A DNA stretch of 64,000 nt, taken from contig OY744553.1 of assembly GCA_963556195.1 (NCBI GenBank), forward strand, positions 3,212,486 through 3,276,485, given 5' to 3'. The DNA is from Sepiola atlantica (Eukaryota; Mollusca; Cephalopoda; Sepiida; Sepiolidae). The notes under the pieces are model-generated. The model saw only the letters and a program-made list of their open reading frames with translations. It was not told the DNA's origin and made no database searches. Position numbers and translations under genes: made by a program. Each line of letters opens with the position of its first letter. The stretch's first letter is position 1. Below, piece after piece: positions 32,209-43,024 of the stretch.

Positions 32209-32240
<32 letters not shown>
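31975..32240. repeat. (TA)n tracts flanking a hammerhead-like remnant
   Basis: TA at 31975-32013 and 32193-32240. Between them, 32055-32095 reads CTGATGA, G, GTTCG with CGAGC as stem II, then TAAA where GAAA is expected. It resembles the other variants but has lost G12. Confidence 0.5.
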
Positions 32241-32242
<2 letters not shown>

Positions 32243-32276
32243 AAATATTGGTCGTTCATTTTAAAAAAAATGTTTA

Positions 32277-32617
32277 TAAGCATCAAAGAATAAGTATTAT
32301 TAATTGAGAATAAAAGCCCTTTTCAATGCAAGATATATATTTTTTTACATTTATCTTATTAATTTCGGAGATATACTCTATCTTCACAGTTACTTGCCTC
32401 TTTTTTATGAAAATAAAACAACCTTTTTAGTTTTGTTTATCGATAAAACGTCCTTGTGTTGGGGTTGACGTAATGTCCGTGTGTGGTGTAATTCGCGGTT
32501 CTTGTGTTGAACGGAAATGCGTCAGGCACGCTGGTATTTTAAAATATTAACCGTTCATTTTTTTAAGCATCAAAGGATAAATATTATTAATTGAGAATAA
32601 AAGCCCTTTTCAATGCA

Positions 32618-32620
<3 letters not shown>
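32277..32620. repeat. Short direct repeat pair
   Basis: The segment AAGCATCAAAGAATAAGTAT...CCCTTTTCAATGCAAGATAT occurs at about 32277-32337 and 32564-32625 with few differences. The second copy is followed by (TA)n to 32672. Confidence 0.85.
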
Positions 32621-32669
<49 letters not shown>

Positions 32670-32673
<4 letters not shown>

Positions 32674-32870
32674 CGAAGATATTTTTTATAAAATATTTAG
32701 AAAACCTTGCACAACGCAGATTATTTGTTTTTAAAAACATTTTTTTTATATATAAACTTGAGTACTTTCGGTAAATATACTATCTTCAGAACAATATTTC
32801 TTCTTTTTCTTTTTTTCTTTTTTCCTCTTGGTTGAGACATTCTCGTGGTCAAGTTGAAAATATAATATTA
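32670..32870 (-). repeat. Hammerhead repeat family E, fourth copy
   Basis: Minus-strand match to the units at 23.5-24.5 kb (CTTGACCACGAGAATGTCTC, CCAAGAGG, GCGTTGTGCAAGGTTTTC). The ribozyme at 32757-32792 has CTGAAGA and GAAAGTACTC intact, but a weakened stem II (AGTA with TACC) and stem I. Confidence 0.75.
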
Positions 32871-32879
32871 TTTTTATTT

Positions 32880-33230
32880 AATTCACACCATGTCAAATTT
32901 TAGGAAGAACAGATTCACAGCATTTCACAAACAAACGGTTTTTTTTATTTCCAGCATACAATTGTTTCGACTCATACCAACATATTTATAAAATTCTCCT
33001 GCCTCATATGTATTTATTTGCTAGGGTACCTATCTCCAGTGCTCGTATATAAAAATTTTCTAACATAAAGTAATGTTGAGTCTAGAGCTAGGGTATAATA
33101 TTTTTATTTAATTTAAACCACGTCAAATGTTAGAAAGAACAGATTTACACCATTTCCACCAAAACTGTTTTTATCTCCAGCATACAATTGTTTCAGCCTA
33201 CCACCAAGATATTTATAAAATGTAGACGAC
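32880..33230 (-). repeat. Family I repeats, copies 2 and 3 (partial)
   Basis: The 32880-33060 and 33090-33225 segments share ACAGATTCACA, CCAGCATACAATTGTTTC, ATTTATAAAAT and CAGTGCTCGTATATAAA with 31690-31860. The core in copy 2 reads CTGGAGA (A6 changed). Copy 3 lacks the CTGA side. Confidence 0.65.
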
Positions 33231-33660
33231 CCGTGTAGATTATGTCTGAATTAAAAAATTTAAATCCTAAACTTTAAAGACCCCCGAAATCTATTAAACT
33301 GTAGAAGTGAGATGGAAAACAGCTGCCTACACAGAAATAAATTTACCTTAGGCTAACGATACATAAATAAATAAATAAACAAAAAAACCCTAAACTAAAC
33401 AAAAACCTAACAATTTAAAAATGAAAACCTAAAATAGAAATACAAGGAACCACGTGTTAAAATAAATTCACCCATTATATTGACACAACAAAAAAACAGG
33501 ATATAGGCCAGTGTATAGAAAACAGAACAATAGAACAAGATATAGGAAGCAACACTAACCAGACCGTAGTTTGTTGGAAGTCCAACGATTGGCTGAGAGA
33601 ACAACAAAGAACTTGATTGGTTAACTAGCTAGCCGTGTATATAAAAACACCTGGCAAAAA
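33231..33660. other. No recognisable feature
   Basis: AT-rich sequence without a gene or named repeat that I recognise. Confidence 0.4.
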
Positions 33661-33675
33661 TATCTCCATGCATTT

Positions 33676-33705
33676 TAGCCTGAAGATTCCCCCGGGGATG
33701 AAACG
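33676..33705 (+). ncRNA. Hammerhead-like motif (33.7 kb)
   Basis: CTGAAGA, T, a near-palindromic TCCCCCGGGGA stem II, one extra T, GAAA and CGCG. Stem I and stem III cannot be drawn convincingly. A (TA)n tract starts about 55 bp downstream, as with other copies. Confidence 0.35.
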
Positions 33706-33752
33706 CGGGAGACTCTGTGGAGCTTAATTGCCATAAATATATTTGCATACCT

Positions 33753-33756
<4 letters not shown>

Positions 33757-33808
<52 letters not shown>

Positions 33809-33822
33809 CTATATATATATAT
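33757..33822. repeat. (TA)n microsatellite
   Basis: TA tract with a GTATCTA interruption. Confidence 0.97.
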
Positions 33823-34620
33823 TTTGATTCAAACAATAATGTATTTGTATTTCTGATACTTTTGTCAATTCTAATCTGTTCGTCATCCGCCTTTCCTCAT
33901 GTTTTCTTCATAATTTTCTTGTTATTATTTTACTTCTTTCGGTATTTTTTCCATGGATTTCTCCTGAAATTTGTTTTTCCTTTCTTCTTAAAGATTGCAT
34001 TAATCTCAGATTATATGAACCTTCAAAATATTCGACATAAGTTCCAACAATGAAAATACGAATCCCAATTTAACTTCAAACCCGCAACAAAAAAAGATGG
34101 AAGATGACGTAGAGATTTAATTTAAGTAATTCCTAACCTTCCCCGCATGACATAAAACGCATAACTTACTTGCTTGAATTTTAAACTCCATCGTGGTTTA
34201 CCCTAAAACAATCCTTGCGTTTAAATATGATGAATCGGAATTGTTTTTGATCTTGTAAGATTTTTATTCAAAACCATTTTCAGTTGACAAAACCATAACT
34301 TTTCGAGTAAATAGGTGTGAGTAGGACGACCAGAACACCACGCACACACACACGCCCATGCTCAGAATTAGTTTGATTTTAAATCAAGGGAGGCGCGAGA
34401 GCGCTCTATCCCTTAATAGACTGCACGAATGGCCTATACTAGAAATCTCATTTCTTTGATCAACCATAACTCAAAAACCAATAAACCAAATTAGTTAAAA
34501 CTTTGCAAAAAAAAATTATTTGATAGGTTCTATAAGTGTGTCGAATTTCAGCATCATTAGTCAAGGCAACCCAGAGATCCAGAAAGTTCAATCATGAAAT
34601 CATGTTATCTGTGTGTACGT
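33823..34620. other. No recognisable feature
   Basis: Unique-looking sequence with a short CA run near 34341-34352. No gene recognised. Confidence 0.4.
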
Positions 34621-34631
34621 ACGTACGTATG

Positions 34632-34905
34632 TGCCACACTGTATCTCATCAACTATTTGATAGATTCAACTGATTTTTGGCAGAGATAGACGTTCTAGGG
34701 TCAAGTTGATGGCATTTTAATTTCAGTTTATCATATACCTTAGTTTTCCAGAAACTTCCAAAAGACCTTAAAAATGACCAGTATTCATACACTTTATTCT
34801 ATATCTTATCGGCCATTTGATGGAGTCAGCTGATTTTTGGAAAAGATAGAGGTTCTAGTGTCTAGTTGATGGCATTTTAATTTCAGTTTACCATATACCT
34901 TGATT
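34632..34905. repeat. Imperfect tandem duplication, about 160 bp
   Basis: GATTTTTGGCAGAGATAGAC, GTTGATGGCATTTTAATTTC and AGTTTATCATATACCTT at 34670-34745 recur with few changes at 34830-34905. Confidence 0.8.
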
Positions 34906-34939
34906 AGTCAAACTACCAACTATATCAGTCATGAGAAGG

Positions 34940-35312
34940 CATTGTATTGAGGCATAGCCTTAACAAAAGTAGTGATATTCTATGAAAAATGCCAGTATAC
35001 TGAAATCATATGACTACATATCAACCAAACCATTTAATTATCACATCACTATAGTATAAATTTCTATGCATGGGTGGATGAAGCGTGTGATGTGCGCTGA
35101 AGAAAAATTCCCACGAGTAAAATACATAGCCCTGTTGTGCTCGCATACCCTTAATGACAATAAAAGTGTAAAAATTTGGGAATTTCCTTGCTTTTGTACA
35201 TTTAGTGTATATGAATTTTCATCTTAACCCTATTAAGGGCATATGATTTCAGTATACTGGCATTTTTCATGGAATGTCACTACTTTTGTAAAGGCTATGC
35301 CTCAATACAATG
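34940..35312. mobile_element. MITE-like element with about 72-bp inverted ends
   Basis: The ends CATTGTATTGAGGCATAGCC and GGCTATGCCTCAATACAATG begin a roughly 72-bp inverted repeat enclosing about 228 bp of non-coding sequence. I could not define a target-site duplication. It may instead be a simple inverted duplication. Confidence 0.7.
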
Positions 35313-35371
35313 GTCATTTTAAAGGTTTTTTGGAATTCTTCATGGAATAGTAACTTAAAGTTTAAACTAAA

Positions 35372-35387
35372 TACTACTATTACTAAA

Positions 35388-35418
<31 letters not shown>

Positions 35419-35670
35419 AAACTACTACTACTAATACTAGTACTACTACTACTACTACTACTAATACTAGTACTACTACTAATACTAGTACTACTAGTAC
35501 TACTACTACAACTACTACTAATACTACTACTAATACTAATACTAATACTACTACTACTACTAATATTACTACTAATACTACTACTATTAATCATACTACA
35601 ACCACTACTACTACTAAAACTACTACTACTACTACTAAAACTACTACTACTACAAATAATAATAATAATA
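35372..35670. repeat. (TAC)n microsatellite with CTAATACTAGTACTA variants
   Basis: About 300 bp of ACT/TAC triplets ending in AAT triplets. The Thr/Asn-rich and Ser-rich frames here are artefacts. Confidence 0.97.
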
Positions 35671-35679
35671 TTTGCAGAG

Positions 35680-36187
35680 GGTCAAAAAGGATGAGAAGAC
35701 CGAGGAGGGACAGCACAAACCAGACCTCCACCGCAAGTGCGGAGAGTGTTTGGACCTGGTGAAGGCTTGTTGCCACCCAAAGAATACCAATACATCTTTA
35801 CCAGCCAGAAACCAATGGTAAACGGCTGTTGCGATACCGCAATGTTATTTGCGGTGGTTATCGAAAAGAGGTGACGAATACTGGAATTCTGGGGAGGCTT
35901 GTTGTCACTCAGACTCCAGGACATACCAATATCATTTAATGAACAATTTTAAATGTAAGATGTTTTGGTTTGTAATGATAAAAACTTTATAAGTGAAATG
36001 TCTTGAATGTTGCTTTCAAATAGGCATGCATATATGTTTTTTGCATATATGTTTTTGCATATATGTTTTTGCATTATTTTTTTTTGCAACGAATTTGGAA
36101 CATTTACTTATCTCTTGATATATTTTGAGGTCTGGTAATATACATATTATTTGTATACCACCCCAACCTGTGTGTAAATTAGAAAAA

Positions 36188-36190
<3 letters not shown>
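35680..36190. other. No gene recognised
   Basis: GC-richer 35680-35930 contains GGCTTGTTGCCACCCAAAGA and, about 130 bp on, GGCTTGTTGTCACTCAGACT, suggesting an old internal duplication. Nothing else identified. Confidence 0.4.
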
Positions 36191-36191
<1 letters not shown>

Positions 36192-36265
<74 letters not shown>

Positions 36266-36320
36266 ATACATATATATATATATGTATATATATATGTATA
36301 TATGTATATACATATATATG

Positions 36321-36355
<35 letters not shown>

Positions 36356-36357
36356 AT

Positions 36358-36409
<52 letters not shown>

Positions 36410-36419
36410 GTATATACAC

Positions 36420-36480
<61 letters not shown>
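36192..36480. repeat. (TA)n array with GTATAT/ACATAT interruptions
   Basis: About 290 bp of TA dinucleotides with GTATATGTATATACAT blocks. All long frames here are Tyr-Ile repeats. Confidence 0.98.
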
Positions 36481-36484
<4 letters not shown>

Positions 36485-36521
36485 GAAATTGACAGCATCT
36501 TTGAGGCACGGATTAGAATGT

Positions 36522-36872
36522 ATTAAAGTGAAATATTTTGAAAATCAACAATCGTGCAATTTTAAATGAAAAATTCATTTATTTAATTTTTTTTTTGCAA
36601 GCTTTCGTTGTAGAACAACTTTGTCAGGCGAGACTGTCTTATAGTTTTTTTCTTCTTTTCTTCCCCCTTATTTTGATGGTATTAACCCCGAGGTGTCGAA
36701 TCACGATATGAGCAGAAAGAGACGTCAAGTTCTTAAGACGTCAGGATAAGTGTAATCCTGGCGATGTTATGCGCATGACAAAGATTTTCTACAACGAAAG
36801 CTTGCAAAATAAAATTAAATAAATGAATTTTTCATTTAAAATTGCACGATTGTTGATTTTCAAAATATTTCA

Positions 36873-36880
<8 letters not shown>
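36522..36880. repeat. Family J inverted pair
   Basis: Outer arms 36522-36590 and 36815-36880 are complements and match the palindrome at 21901-22081. Inside are two hammerhead-like motifs: minus strand 36597-36632 (CTGACAA, A, GTTGT-TCT-ACAAC, GAAA, GCTTGC) and plus strand 36767-36807 (ATGACAAAG, weaker stem, CGAAAGCTTGC). Position 8 of the core is A instead of G. Confidence 0.7.
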
Positions 36881-36915
<35 letters not shown>

Positions 36916-37091
36916 CGACACCGTTCGTAGAATCTCTAGTCAGTCTTTCTCGATAGGCCGCCGTTCGCATGAGTAGAACTCAAATTCCCATCTTGAGTAT
37001 GGTAATGTCTCGTGGCATAATAGTTATGGCGCTTGCTTGCGGAGCCTAGGTCGATTCTGTGCAAACCGTGCGATCGTCTAGGATTATCATC

Positions 37092-37136
37092 CCCACACTG
37101 ATGAGAGCGAAAACTCAAAACGCTGGAATATGTAGG
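37092..37136 (+). ncRNA. Hammerhead motif, family C, decayed copy
   Basis: CTGATGA and stem II GAG with CTC are present, but GAAA has become AAAA and stem III is unpaired. TGTAGG, the 3' side of stem I, is kept. Upstream (about 37005-37075) a tRNA-like segment has A-box GTGGCATAATAGTTATGGCG and B-box CTAGGTCGATTCTG. Confidence 0.55.
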
Positions 37137-37209
37137 TAAACATAATTTAATATTATGTACTAAAAAGTTAAAAGAAAAATTAATATTATTTATTTGAAAA
37201 GTAATGTTG

Positions 37210-37212
<3 letters not shown>

Positions 37213-37270
<58 letters not shown>
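37213..37270. repeat. (TA)n microsatellite
   Basis: Uninterrupted TA tract. Confidence 0.97.
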
Positions 37271-37272
<2 letters not shown>

Positions 37273-37345
37273 TTTCAATTCCTTATAAGAACCAACGTGT
37301 ATTTTTTGTCTATCAAATAATATAAATATGCTTCCAGCTACTTAA

Positions 37346-37672
37346 GGTCAAAGTGTAGTATCTGGTAAGATGTGACCCAAGGTCGGGTCGGGAAAATGGG
37401 ACTTGAAAAGCCAGCGCCCAAGAAGGTGAGCACTCTGGCCATTAAAAATTGCCTGGGCAGCCCCGTCGGCATTCCCCGGTAAGGGCGCCTCAGGCAGTAA
37501 GCAATAAACTTACTCCTCCCCAAAGAGGGGAGGCAAAGCCTGGGAGGGTGGGCCTCTTAGAACAGCACAGGACCGTCCTATAGATCGGCGTAAATCAAAA
37601 GGCCAAAACGATACCAGTTTATGGGGTGTAGTATCTATCGGAACAGATACTACACTTTGATCTTGGCCAAAA
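37346..37672 (-). mobile_element. U2-headed repeat with an inverted head fragment
   Basis: Minus-strand copy from the head at right (complement of GGCCAAGATCAAAGTGTAGT) to GGTAAGATGTGACCCAAGGT at left. Directly before it, 37346-37363 carries a plus-strand piece of the U2 head (AAGGTCAAAGTGTAGTATCT), so a second, oppositely oriented copy was cut off here. Confidence 0.8.
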
Positions 37673-38160
37673 TTTAATGCAACTCTGAAATATTTTAATT
37701 TTAAAATGGGAGGTTGTGCCCATATAGGGCCCCCTAAACCCATTTAAAATGCCAAAACGATTACATAGATAAGGATATGATGCAATGTGTTATTATAATA
37801 AGTGTTATAGAAAACTTATCCTCACCTTATAATTCAGACTATTTCAGCAAGGGGGTATCAAGTTTCTATTCTGTTTGATCTTTGGGTTGACAAAACCGAG
37901 ATTTGAACCCTGGTCTCACAGCACATTAACAAACACTCTTACAAGTTTTAGGACTGTGCCAATCATGCAAGTGATTCCTGTAAAATTAAAGTTTTAAAAT
38001 ATGAAAAATTTTATAAAAACTACAGAGAAAGTAACTCTATGCATTTAAAGTCATCTTTTCTTCAAATAAAATTCCCCTTTTATTAAAATGGGTTAATCCG
38101 CTTGCAACATTGGACCGCTAATATTAACTGTTTGGATTTTTAAGTAAATCTCTATTTTTA
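37673..38160. other. No recognisable feature
   Basis: AT-rich sequence without a gene or named repeat that I recognise. Confidence 0.4.
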
Positions 38161-38164
38161 AAAG

Positions 38165-38184
38165 TAAGTAATATATACATAAAG

Positions 38185-38259
<75 letters not shown>

Positions 38260-38292
38260 GCACATACATATATGTATGTAATATGTATATAG

Positions 38293-38359
<67 letters not shown>

Positions 38360-38367
38360 GAGAGAGA

Positions 38368-38404
<37 letters not shown>
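38165..38404. repeat. Compound (CA)n-(TA)n-(GA)n microsatellite
   Basis: CA, TA, GA and TA runs in order, interrupted by ATGTATGTAATATGT near 38271. Confidence 0.96.
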
Positions 38405-38406
<2 letters not shown>

Positions 38407-38411
38407 AAAGT

Positions 38412-38700
38412 AAAAATGGAATAAAGGATAAGCTAATCAACAACTAGCAAAACTAAACTCAAAAACACATATTGAAAAGTTCTACCAAAATATTTCGATT
38501 GTTAGAATACAATCATCATCAATCGGTATCAGTACTTTAATTAATTTTTTTTTAATTTTTAATTAAAGTCCTGCTGCCAACCGATTATGATTGTCCTAAC
38601 AATCGAAATATTTTGGTATAACTATTTAATATGTGTTTTTGAGTTTATTTTTGCTATTTGTTGATTTTCTTATCCTTTATTCCATTTTTATTTTTACATT
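38412..38700. repeat. Inverted repeat of about 110-bp arms, family F
   Basis: The left arm from about 38412 (AATGGAATAAAGGATAAGC) to 38538 is the complement of the right arm 38565-38690. The AT-rich centre is itself palindromic (TTTAATTAA...TTAATTAAA). Confidence 0.88.
38483..38528 (-). ncRNA. Hammerhead ribozyme variant, family F
   Basis: Minus strand. Stem I is TACCGA with TTGGTA (6 bp, one G-U). TTGATGA has C3 changed to T. An extra T follows, then stem II GATTGT with ACAATC (6 bp), GAAA, mini stem III ATAT and H17 = T. The right arm has a 3-base deletion in the core (38580-38627). Helices are excellent; the C3 substitution makes activity doubtful. Confidence 0.5.
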
Positions 38701-38730
38701 TTGTCTGAAACATTGTTTCTTTTATTCCTC

Positions 38731-38731
<1 letters not shown>

Positions 38732-38781
<50 letters not shown>
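38732..38781. repeat. (TA)n microsatellite
   Basis: Uninterrupted TA tract directly before the repeat at 38781. Confidence 0.97.
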
Positions 38782-38786
<5 letters not shown>

Positions 38787-39110
38787 GGAAGTTTCTCAAC
38801 TATTAAATAAAAAAGAAACAAAAAAACCCCTAAAAGTCGTAAGTCGTTCAGTGGAAAATCACTCATGTAAGTCAATTTAGTTTTTTCAGTTATTATATTA
38901 GTTTGCTTCTAACATTATTTAAGGGATCATCAGTTGTTTACCATGAAAAACTGTTTCGGGAATTTAAAAACAAGACAGTATTTAATTTCATGGCTTCCCA
39001 GCAGAGTTGATCAGACGCCACTTCCCTTAAAAGGTAAAAACATAAACGTTCCGTATACTAAATCTAAGTTTTGTTCCGTATAAATGTTTTGCTAACTTAT
39101 ATTAGTTATT
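38781..39110. repeat. Dispersed repeat, copy 2 (first at 11964-12300)
   Basis: Starts at the same base, TAGTCTCGGAAGTTTCTCAA, after (TA)n and follows the same order for about 330 bp. Confidence 0.88.
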
Positions 39111-39137
39111 GAAAAAATAATAATAAATAAATAAATT

Positions 39138-39144
<7 letters not shown>

Positions 39145-39168
<24 letters not shown>

Positions 39169-39184
39169 ATATAAATAAATAAAT

Positions 39185-39215
<31 letters not shown>
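39145..39215. repeat. (TA)n tracts
   Basis: Two short TA tracts separated by TAAATAAATAAATAAATT. Confidence 0.95.
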
Positions 39216-39229
39216 GTTTATTCGCTGTT

Positions 39230-39515
39230 TACAATTGGCCCAGCGATTAGCGACGTCGGACTGGAGTTGAAAAATACTTGAGGTCCGGGGTTTCGAATCG
39301 CATGACCGGTAGTGAATAGTCATATCTCTATGCTGATGAGTCCCGATTAAAAAAGAACGAAACGTATACGTACATAGATAATAAACAATAACAAATATTT
39401 ATTATTTGCCGCTCCTTGAAAGTAGAGCACTGTAATTGGTAGTATTAACACAGCATGACGTCACTTGCTTATAATGCACCATTCCTTCCCTTAATAGAAG
39501 TAGAATGCCTCTATA
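39230..39515 (+). mobile_element. Hammerhead repeat unit, family A, with tRNA-like head
   Basis: Contains A-box-like TTGGCCCAGCGATTAGCGAC, B-box-like GGTTTCGAATCGCATGACCG, the ribozyme at 39328-39377, then AATAAACAATAACAAATATT and the body GAAAGTAGAGCACTGTAATT...GCATGACGTCACTTGC...CATTCCTTCCCTTAATAGAA. In the 21.4-21.7-kb copy this body precedes the tRNA-like part, so the family is organised as a tandem or circular unit. Confidence 0.7.
39328..39377 (+). ncRNA. Hammerhead ribozyme, family A, stem II mismatch
   Basis: CTATG, CTGATGA, stem II GTCC with GAAC (one C-A mismatch), GAAA, stem III ACGT-AT-ACGT, H17 = A (cleavage after 39372), CATAG. Core intact. Confidence 0.75.
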
Positions 39516-39585
39516 TATATTAATAGATGAAAGGATAAAACATCCCACGGTATGAGATTAAAAATGGAAAAAGCGAAAGATCTGT

Positions 39586-39632
39586 GAGTTCAACGTTTCG
39601 CCAAACTGTTACATGGGCTTTATCAAGAGCGA
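39586..39632 (-). ncRNA. Hammerhead-like motif (39.6 kb)
   Basis: Minus strand: TTGATAA, A, GCC...GGC, GAAA, ACGT, T, GAAC. C3 and G8 both differ from consensus. It keeps the same skeleton, including the extra base and the ACGT mini stem III. Confidence 0.35.
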
Positions 39633-39639
39633 ACGAAAA

Positions 39640-40130
39640 ATGTTAAAACCGACAAAAGACGAGTATTTATATATCATAGTTCAGAGATAAACAAATTTAT
39701 GACATAATCATTTCTATCCGTTCCAAGAATTCAACATCGACAAAATTGCTTGCTAAAAATGCAAAGACGCCAACGTCCCCTAGAAATTGCCCTAGCAAGA
39801 CCAGGGACCACACTACATCTACTATGGACGGCACCCTACCAGATTTTTTTAAACAGTATTTTATCTTAGAACGTATCTCACATCACACTATATACACAAA
39901 AGGTAACGTCATTTTACCGATTCGGCTGAAAACTTCAGAGTTGATATTCAACACTGTAGCTCGCCAGTTTTTTTTTTCTTCTTTCCGTGGTGGCACGTGC
40001 GGTGGTGAGGGGGGGGGGGTCGGGCTAAATTGACGTCAATAAATTTTACATGGAAATGTTCCCGCCCCGATTTAACGAATGTCTGTTTGCTTATCTACGA
40101 TCTCGGTCCGTTCCTTCGTCTGGGAGCAAC
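39640..40130. other. No recognisable feature
   Basis: Unique-looking sequence with T- and G-runs at 39967-39976 and 40008-40019. A 95-codon frame at 39746 shows no domain I recognise. Confidence 0.35.
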
Positions 40131-40134
40131 GCGC

Positions 40135-40177
40135 GCACACACACACACACCCACACACACACACACACACACACCCA

Positions 40178-40215
<38 letters not shown>
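40135..40215. repeat. (CA)n microsatellite
   Basis: CA dinucleotides with a few CCCACA interruptions. Confidence 0.98.
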
Positions 40216-40216
<1 letters not shown>

Positions 40217-40375
40217 CGACAACAAAAAAAAAACGGGCAAAACAACAAACAAATCAAATCGTCTAGCGATTTTGCCGTCGACTTTCAAATAGTTTAGAGA
40301 TGTTATTTCCAGTCACGGGAACCGGTTTTTAGCGGGTGAAATTATTGATGGAACATTTCTTTGCAATTCTATGCT

Positions 40376-41395
40376 TTTCTTCTTCTTCTTTTTCTTCTTT
40401 TTTTCTTCTTTTTTTCTTCGTCTTCTTTTTCTTTTTCTTTTTCTTCTTTTCTTTCTCGGTTTTTCTCATTAATTCTTCTTCTTTTTTCTTCTTTTTCTCA
40501 TTAATTTTTCTTTTTTTTCTTCTTTTTCTTCTTCTTCTTCTTCTTCTTCTTCTTCCTTTTTTCTTCTTTTTCTTCTTCTTCTTCTTCTTTTTCTTCCTTC
40601 TTTTTTCTTCTTTTTCGGCTTATTCTTTTTCTACTTTTTCTTCTTTTTCTTCTTTTTCTTCTTCTTCTTTTTCTTCTTCTTTTTCTTCTTCTTTTTCTTC
40701 TTCTTCTTCTTCTTCTTCTTTTTTTCTTCTTTTTCTTCTTCTTCTTTTTCTTCCTCCTTTTTCTTCTTTTTCGGCTTCTTCATTCTTCTTCTTCTTCTTC
40801 TTCTACTTCTTCTTTTTCTTCCTCTTTTTCTTCTTCTTTTTCTTCTTCTTCTTCTTCTTCTTCTTCTTTTTCTTCCTCTTTTTTTCTTTTTCTTCTTTTC
40901 TTTTGTTTTCTTCTTTTTCTTCTTTTTCTTCTTCTTCTTTTTATTCTTTTTTTTCTTCTTTTTCTTCTTCTTCTTCTTTTTCTCATTCTTCTTATTTATG
41001 TTCTTTTTTTATTTCTTCTTCTTTACTTCTTTTTTGTTTTCTTCTTCTTTTCTTCTTCTGCTGTTTCTTCTTTTTCTTCTTCTTTTTCTTTTTCTTTCTT
41101 TTTTTTTCTTTTTCTTCTTCTTCTATTTGTTTTCCTTCTTTTTCTTCTTCTTTTTCTTCTTTTTCTTTTTCTTCTTTTTCTCAGTAATTCTTCTTCTTTG
41201 TCTTCTTCGTTTTCTTCTTCTTTGTCTTCTTCTTTTTCTTCTTCTTTGTCTTCTTCTTCTTTTTCTTCTCATTGTTGTCTTTTTGTTTTTTTCGTCTTGT
41301 CTTTTTTTAATTTTCTTCTGCTCCCCTTTCTTCTTTTTTACTCTAGTCATTCTCGCACTCCTTTCTCGTTCTTCTTTCCGTTTTTCTTCTTTCTG
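40376..41395. repeat. Polypyrimidine CTT/TTTTC tract, about 1 kb
   Basis: The plus strand is almost all T and C (TTCTTCTTC, TTTTTCTTC) with rare GG or A interruptions. It is the strand-complement counterpart of the polypurine tract at 19560-20330. The 283-codon Phe/Ser frame is an artefact. Confidence 0.96.
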
Positions 41396-41641
41396 AATAT
41401 TTCAAGAGTGTCGAATGTCATAACTTCTAACATTCATGACGTCATCCGAACGGAAACAAGGTTGGAATGTGGCCAATCGGCGATTTCGTCCGATACTTTT
41501 ACCGAAGTTAACGTTTTTCAAAATGTTTATCTAACAAACGTATCGATATTTCTTGATTGCTTTTTGTCTGTAGCATTGTCTCATAATACAACCTTCACCC
41601 ACAAAAACAAAACCTTTCTCTTTGGCATCATATATAAACAG

Positions 41642-41642
41642 C

Positions 41643-41720
<78 letters not shown>

Positions 41721-41759
41721 ATTTATATATATATATTTATATATATATATATTTATATT

Positions 41760-41791
<32 letters not shown>

Positions 41792-41860
41792 ATATATTTA
41801 TATTTATATTTATATATATATATATATATATATATAACTATATATATATATATATATATA

Positions 41861-41940
<80 letters not shown>

Positions 41941-41960
41941 TTATATATATATACTAGCGG
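41642..41960. repeat. (CT)n-(TA)n microsatellite
   Basis: A CT run followed by about 290 bp of TA with TTTATAT interruptions. Confidence 0.97.
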
Positions 41961-42224
41961 GACCCGTATAAATTACACGAAATGATGTTTGCAATACTAA
42001 TTATCTTATTTCTAACCTAAACCTTACTTTGTAAATGCTTTAGATAAAATTAAATTTGGCTCCAATTCATGAGTAGCATACACAGATTCGGAAGGTCGTT
42101 GCTTTTGATGTAAGCGTGACACACAAAATAACAGACACGCATTCGTATTAAGATGTGTCTTCCCGGTCGTCCCCTCCCTACCTTACTCCCTTCCTCCCCT
42201 TCGATGTAGAAAAAAAAAATTTGA

Positions 42225-42302
42225 GGTTGGTTGGAATCGAACTACAAACCTATCGGGCCGACGTCAAAATCCTACGTCGCTAACCGTTGCGCAAAAGGGA
42301 CA
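42225..42302 (-). pseudogene. tRNA-like segment
   Basis: Minus strand: TTTTGCGCAACGGTTAGCGA is a good A-box region and GTAGTTCGATTCCAACC a good B-box region, about 50 bp apart. The arms do not close into a clean tRNA, so this looks like the head of a tRNA-derived SINE. No hammerhead core is visible downstream. Confidence 0.55.
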
Positions 42303-42466
42303 TACTTGAAACATTACGAAAACTAACTGTCTTGAATGCTTTTCAAAATCTAGGTGCGGCACGCATACGCAGAGCTTTGTATGTAAGCGTGACACACGAA
42401 CATATACGTTATCGTATTAATAATGGGTATAATAATATTGAAATTTAATATAAATACCAATATTCC

Positions 42467-42568
42467 ACTAACCCTAACACTTACGCTAACTCTAAACTCT
42501 AAATCTAACTCTAAACCTAACCCTAACCCTAAACCCTAAACCCTAAACCCTAACCCCTAAACCTAACC

Positions 42569-42600
<32 letters not shown>

Positions 42601-42995
42601 CTAACCCTAAACGCTAACTTTAACCATACCCTAACACTAAAACCTAACCCTAACCCCTAACCCTAAACGCTAACTTTAACCATACCCTAACACTAAAACC
42701 TAACCCTAACCCCTAACCCCAAACGTTAACTTTAACCATACCCTAACACTAAAACCTAACCCTAACCCCTAACCCCAAACGCTAACTTCAACCATACCCT
42801 ACCACTAAAACCTAACCCTAAACGCTAACTTTAACCATACCCTAACACTAAAACCTAACTCTAAACGCTAACTTTAACCATACCCTAACACTAAAACCTA
42901 ACCCTAACCCCTAACCCTAAACGCTAACTTTAACCATACCCTAACACTAAAACCTAACCCTAAACCCTAACCCTAAACCCTAAACCCTAACCCTA
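42467..42995. repeat. Degenerate telomere-like (CCCTAA)n with 56-57-bp higher order
   Basis: CCCTAA and CCCTAAA units are interspersed with a recurrent block AACGCTAACTTTAACCATAC followed by CCTAACACTAAAACC. The block recurs at intervals of about 56-57 bp (around 42610, 42667, 42723 and 42779). It is an interstitial, diverged telomere-like satellite. Confidence 0.93.
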
Positions 42996-43024
42996 TTCCA
43001 CTAATTCATTAATTCAATTGTTAG

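Noticed and set aside
32345..32395. Hammerhead-like GTGAAGA...GAAA on the minus strand
   Set aside because: C3 is G, stem II has three pairs and stem I is absent; too weak to list as a feature.
40336..41187. 283-codon Phe/Ser-rich frame
   Set aside because: It is entirely the CTT polypyrimidine tract.
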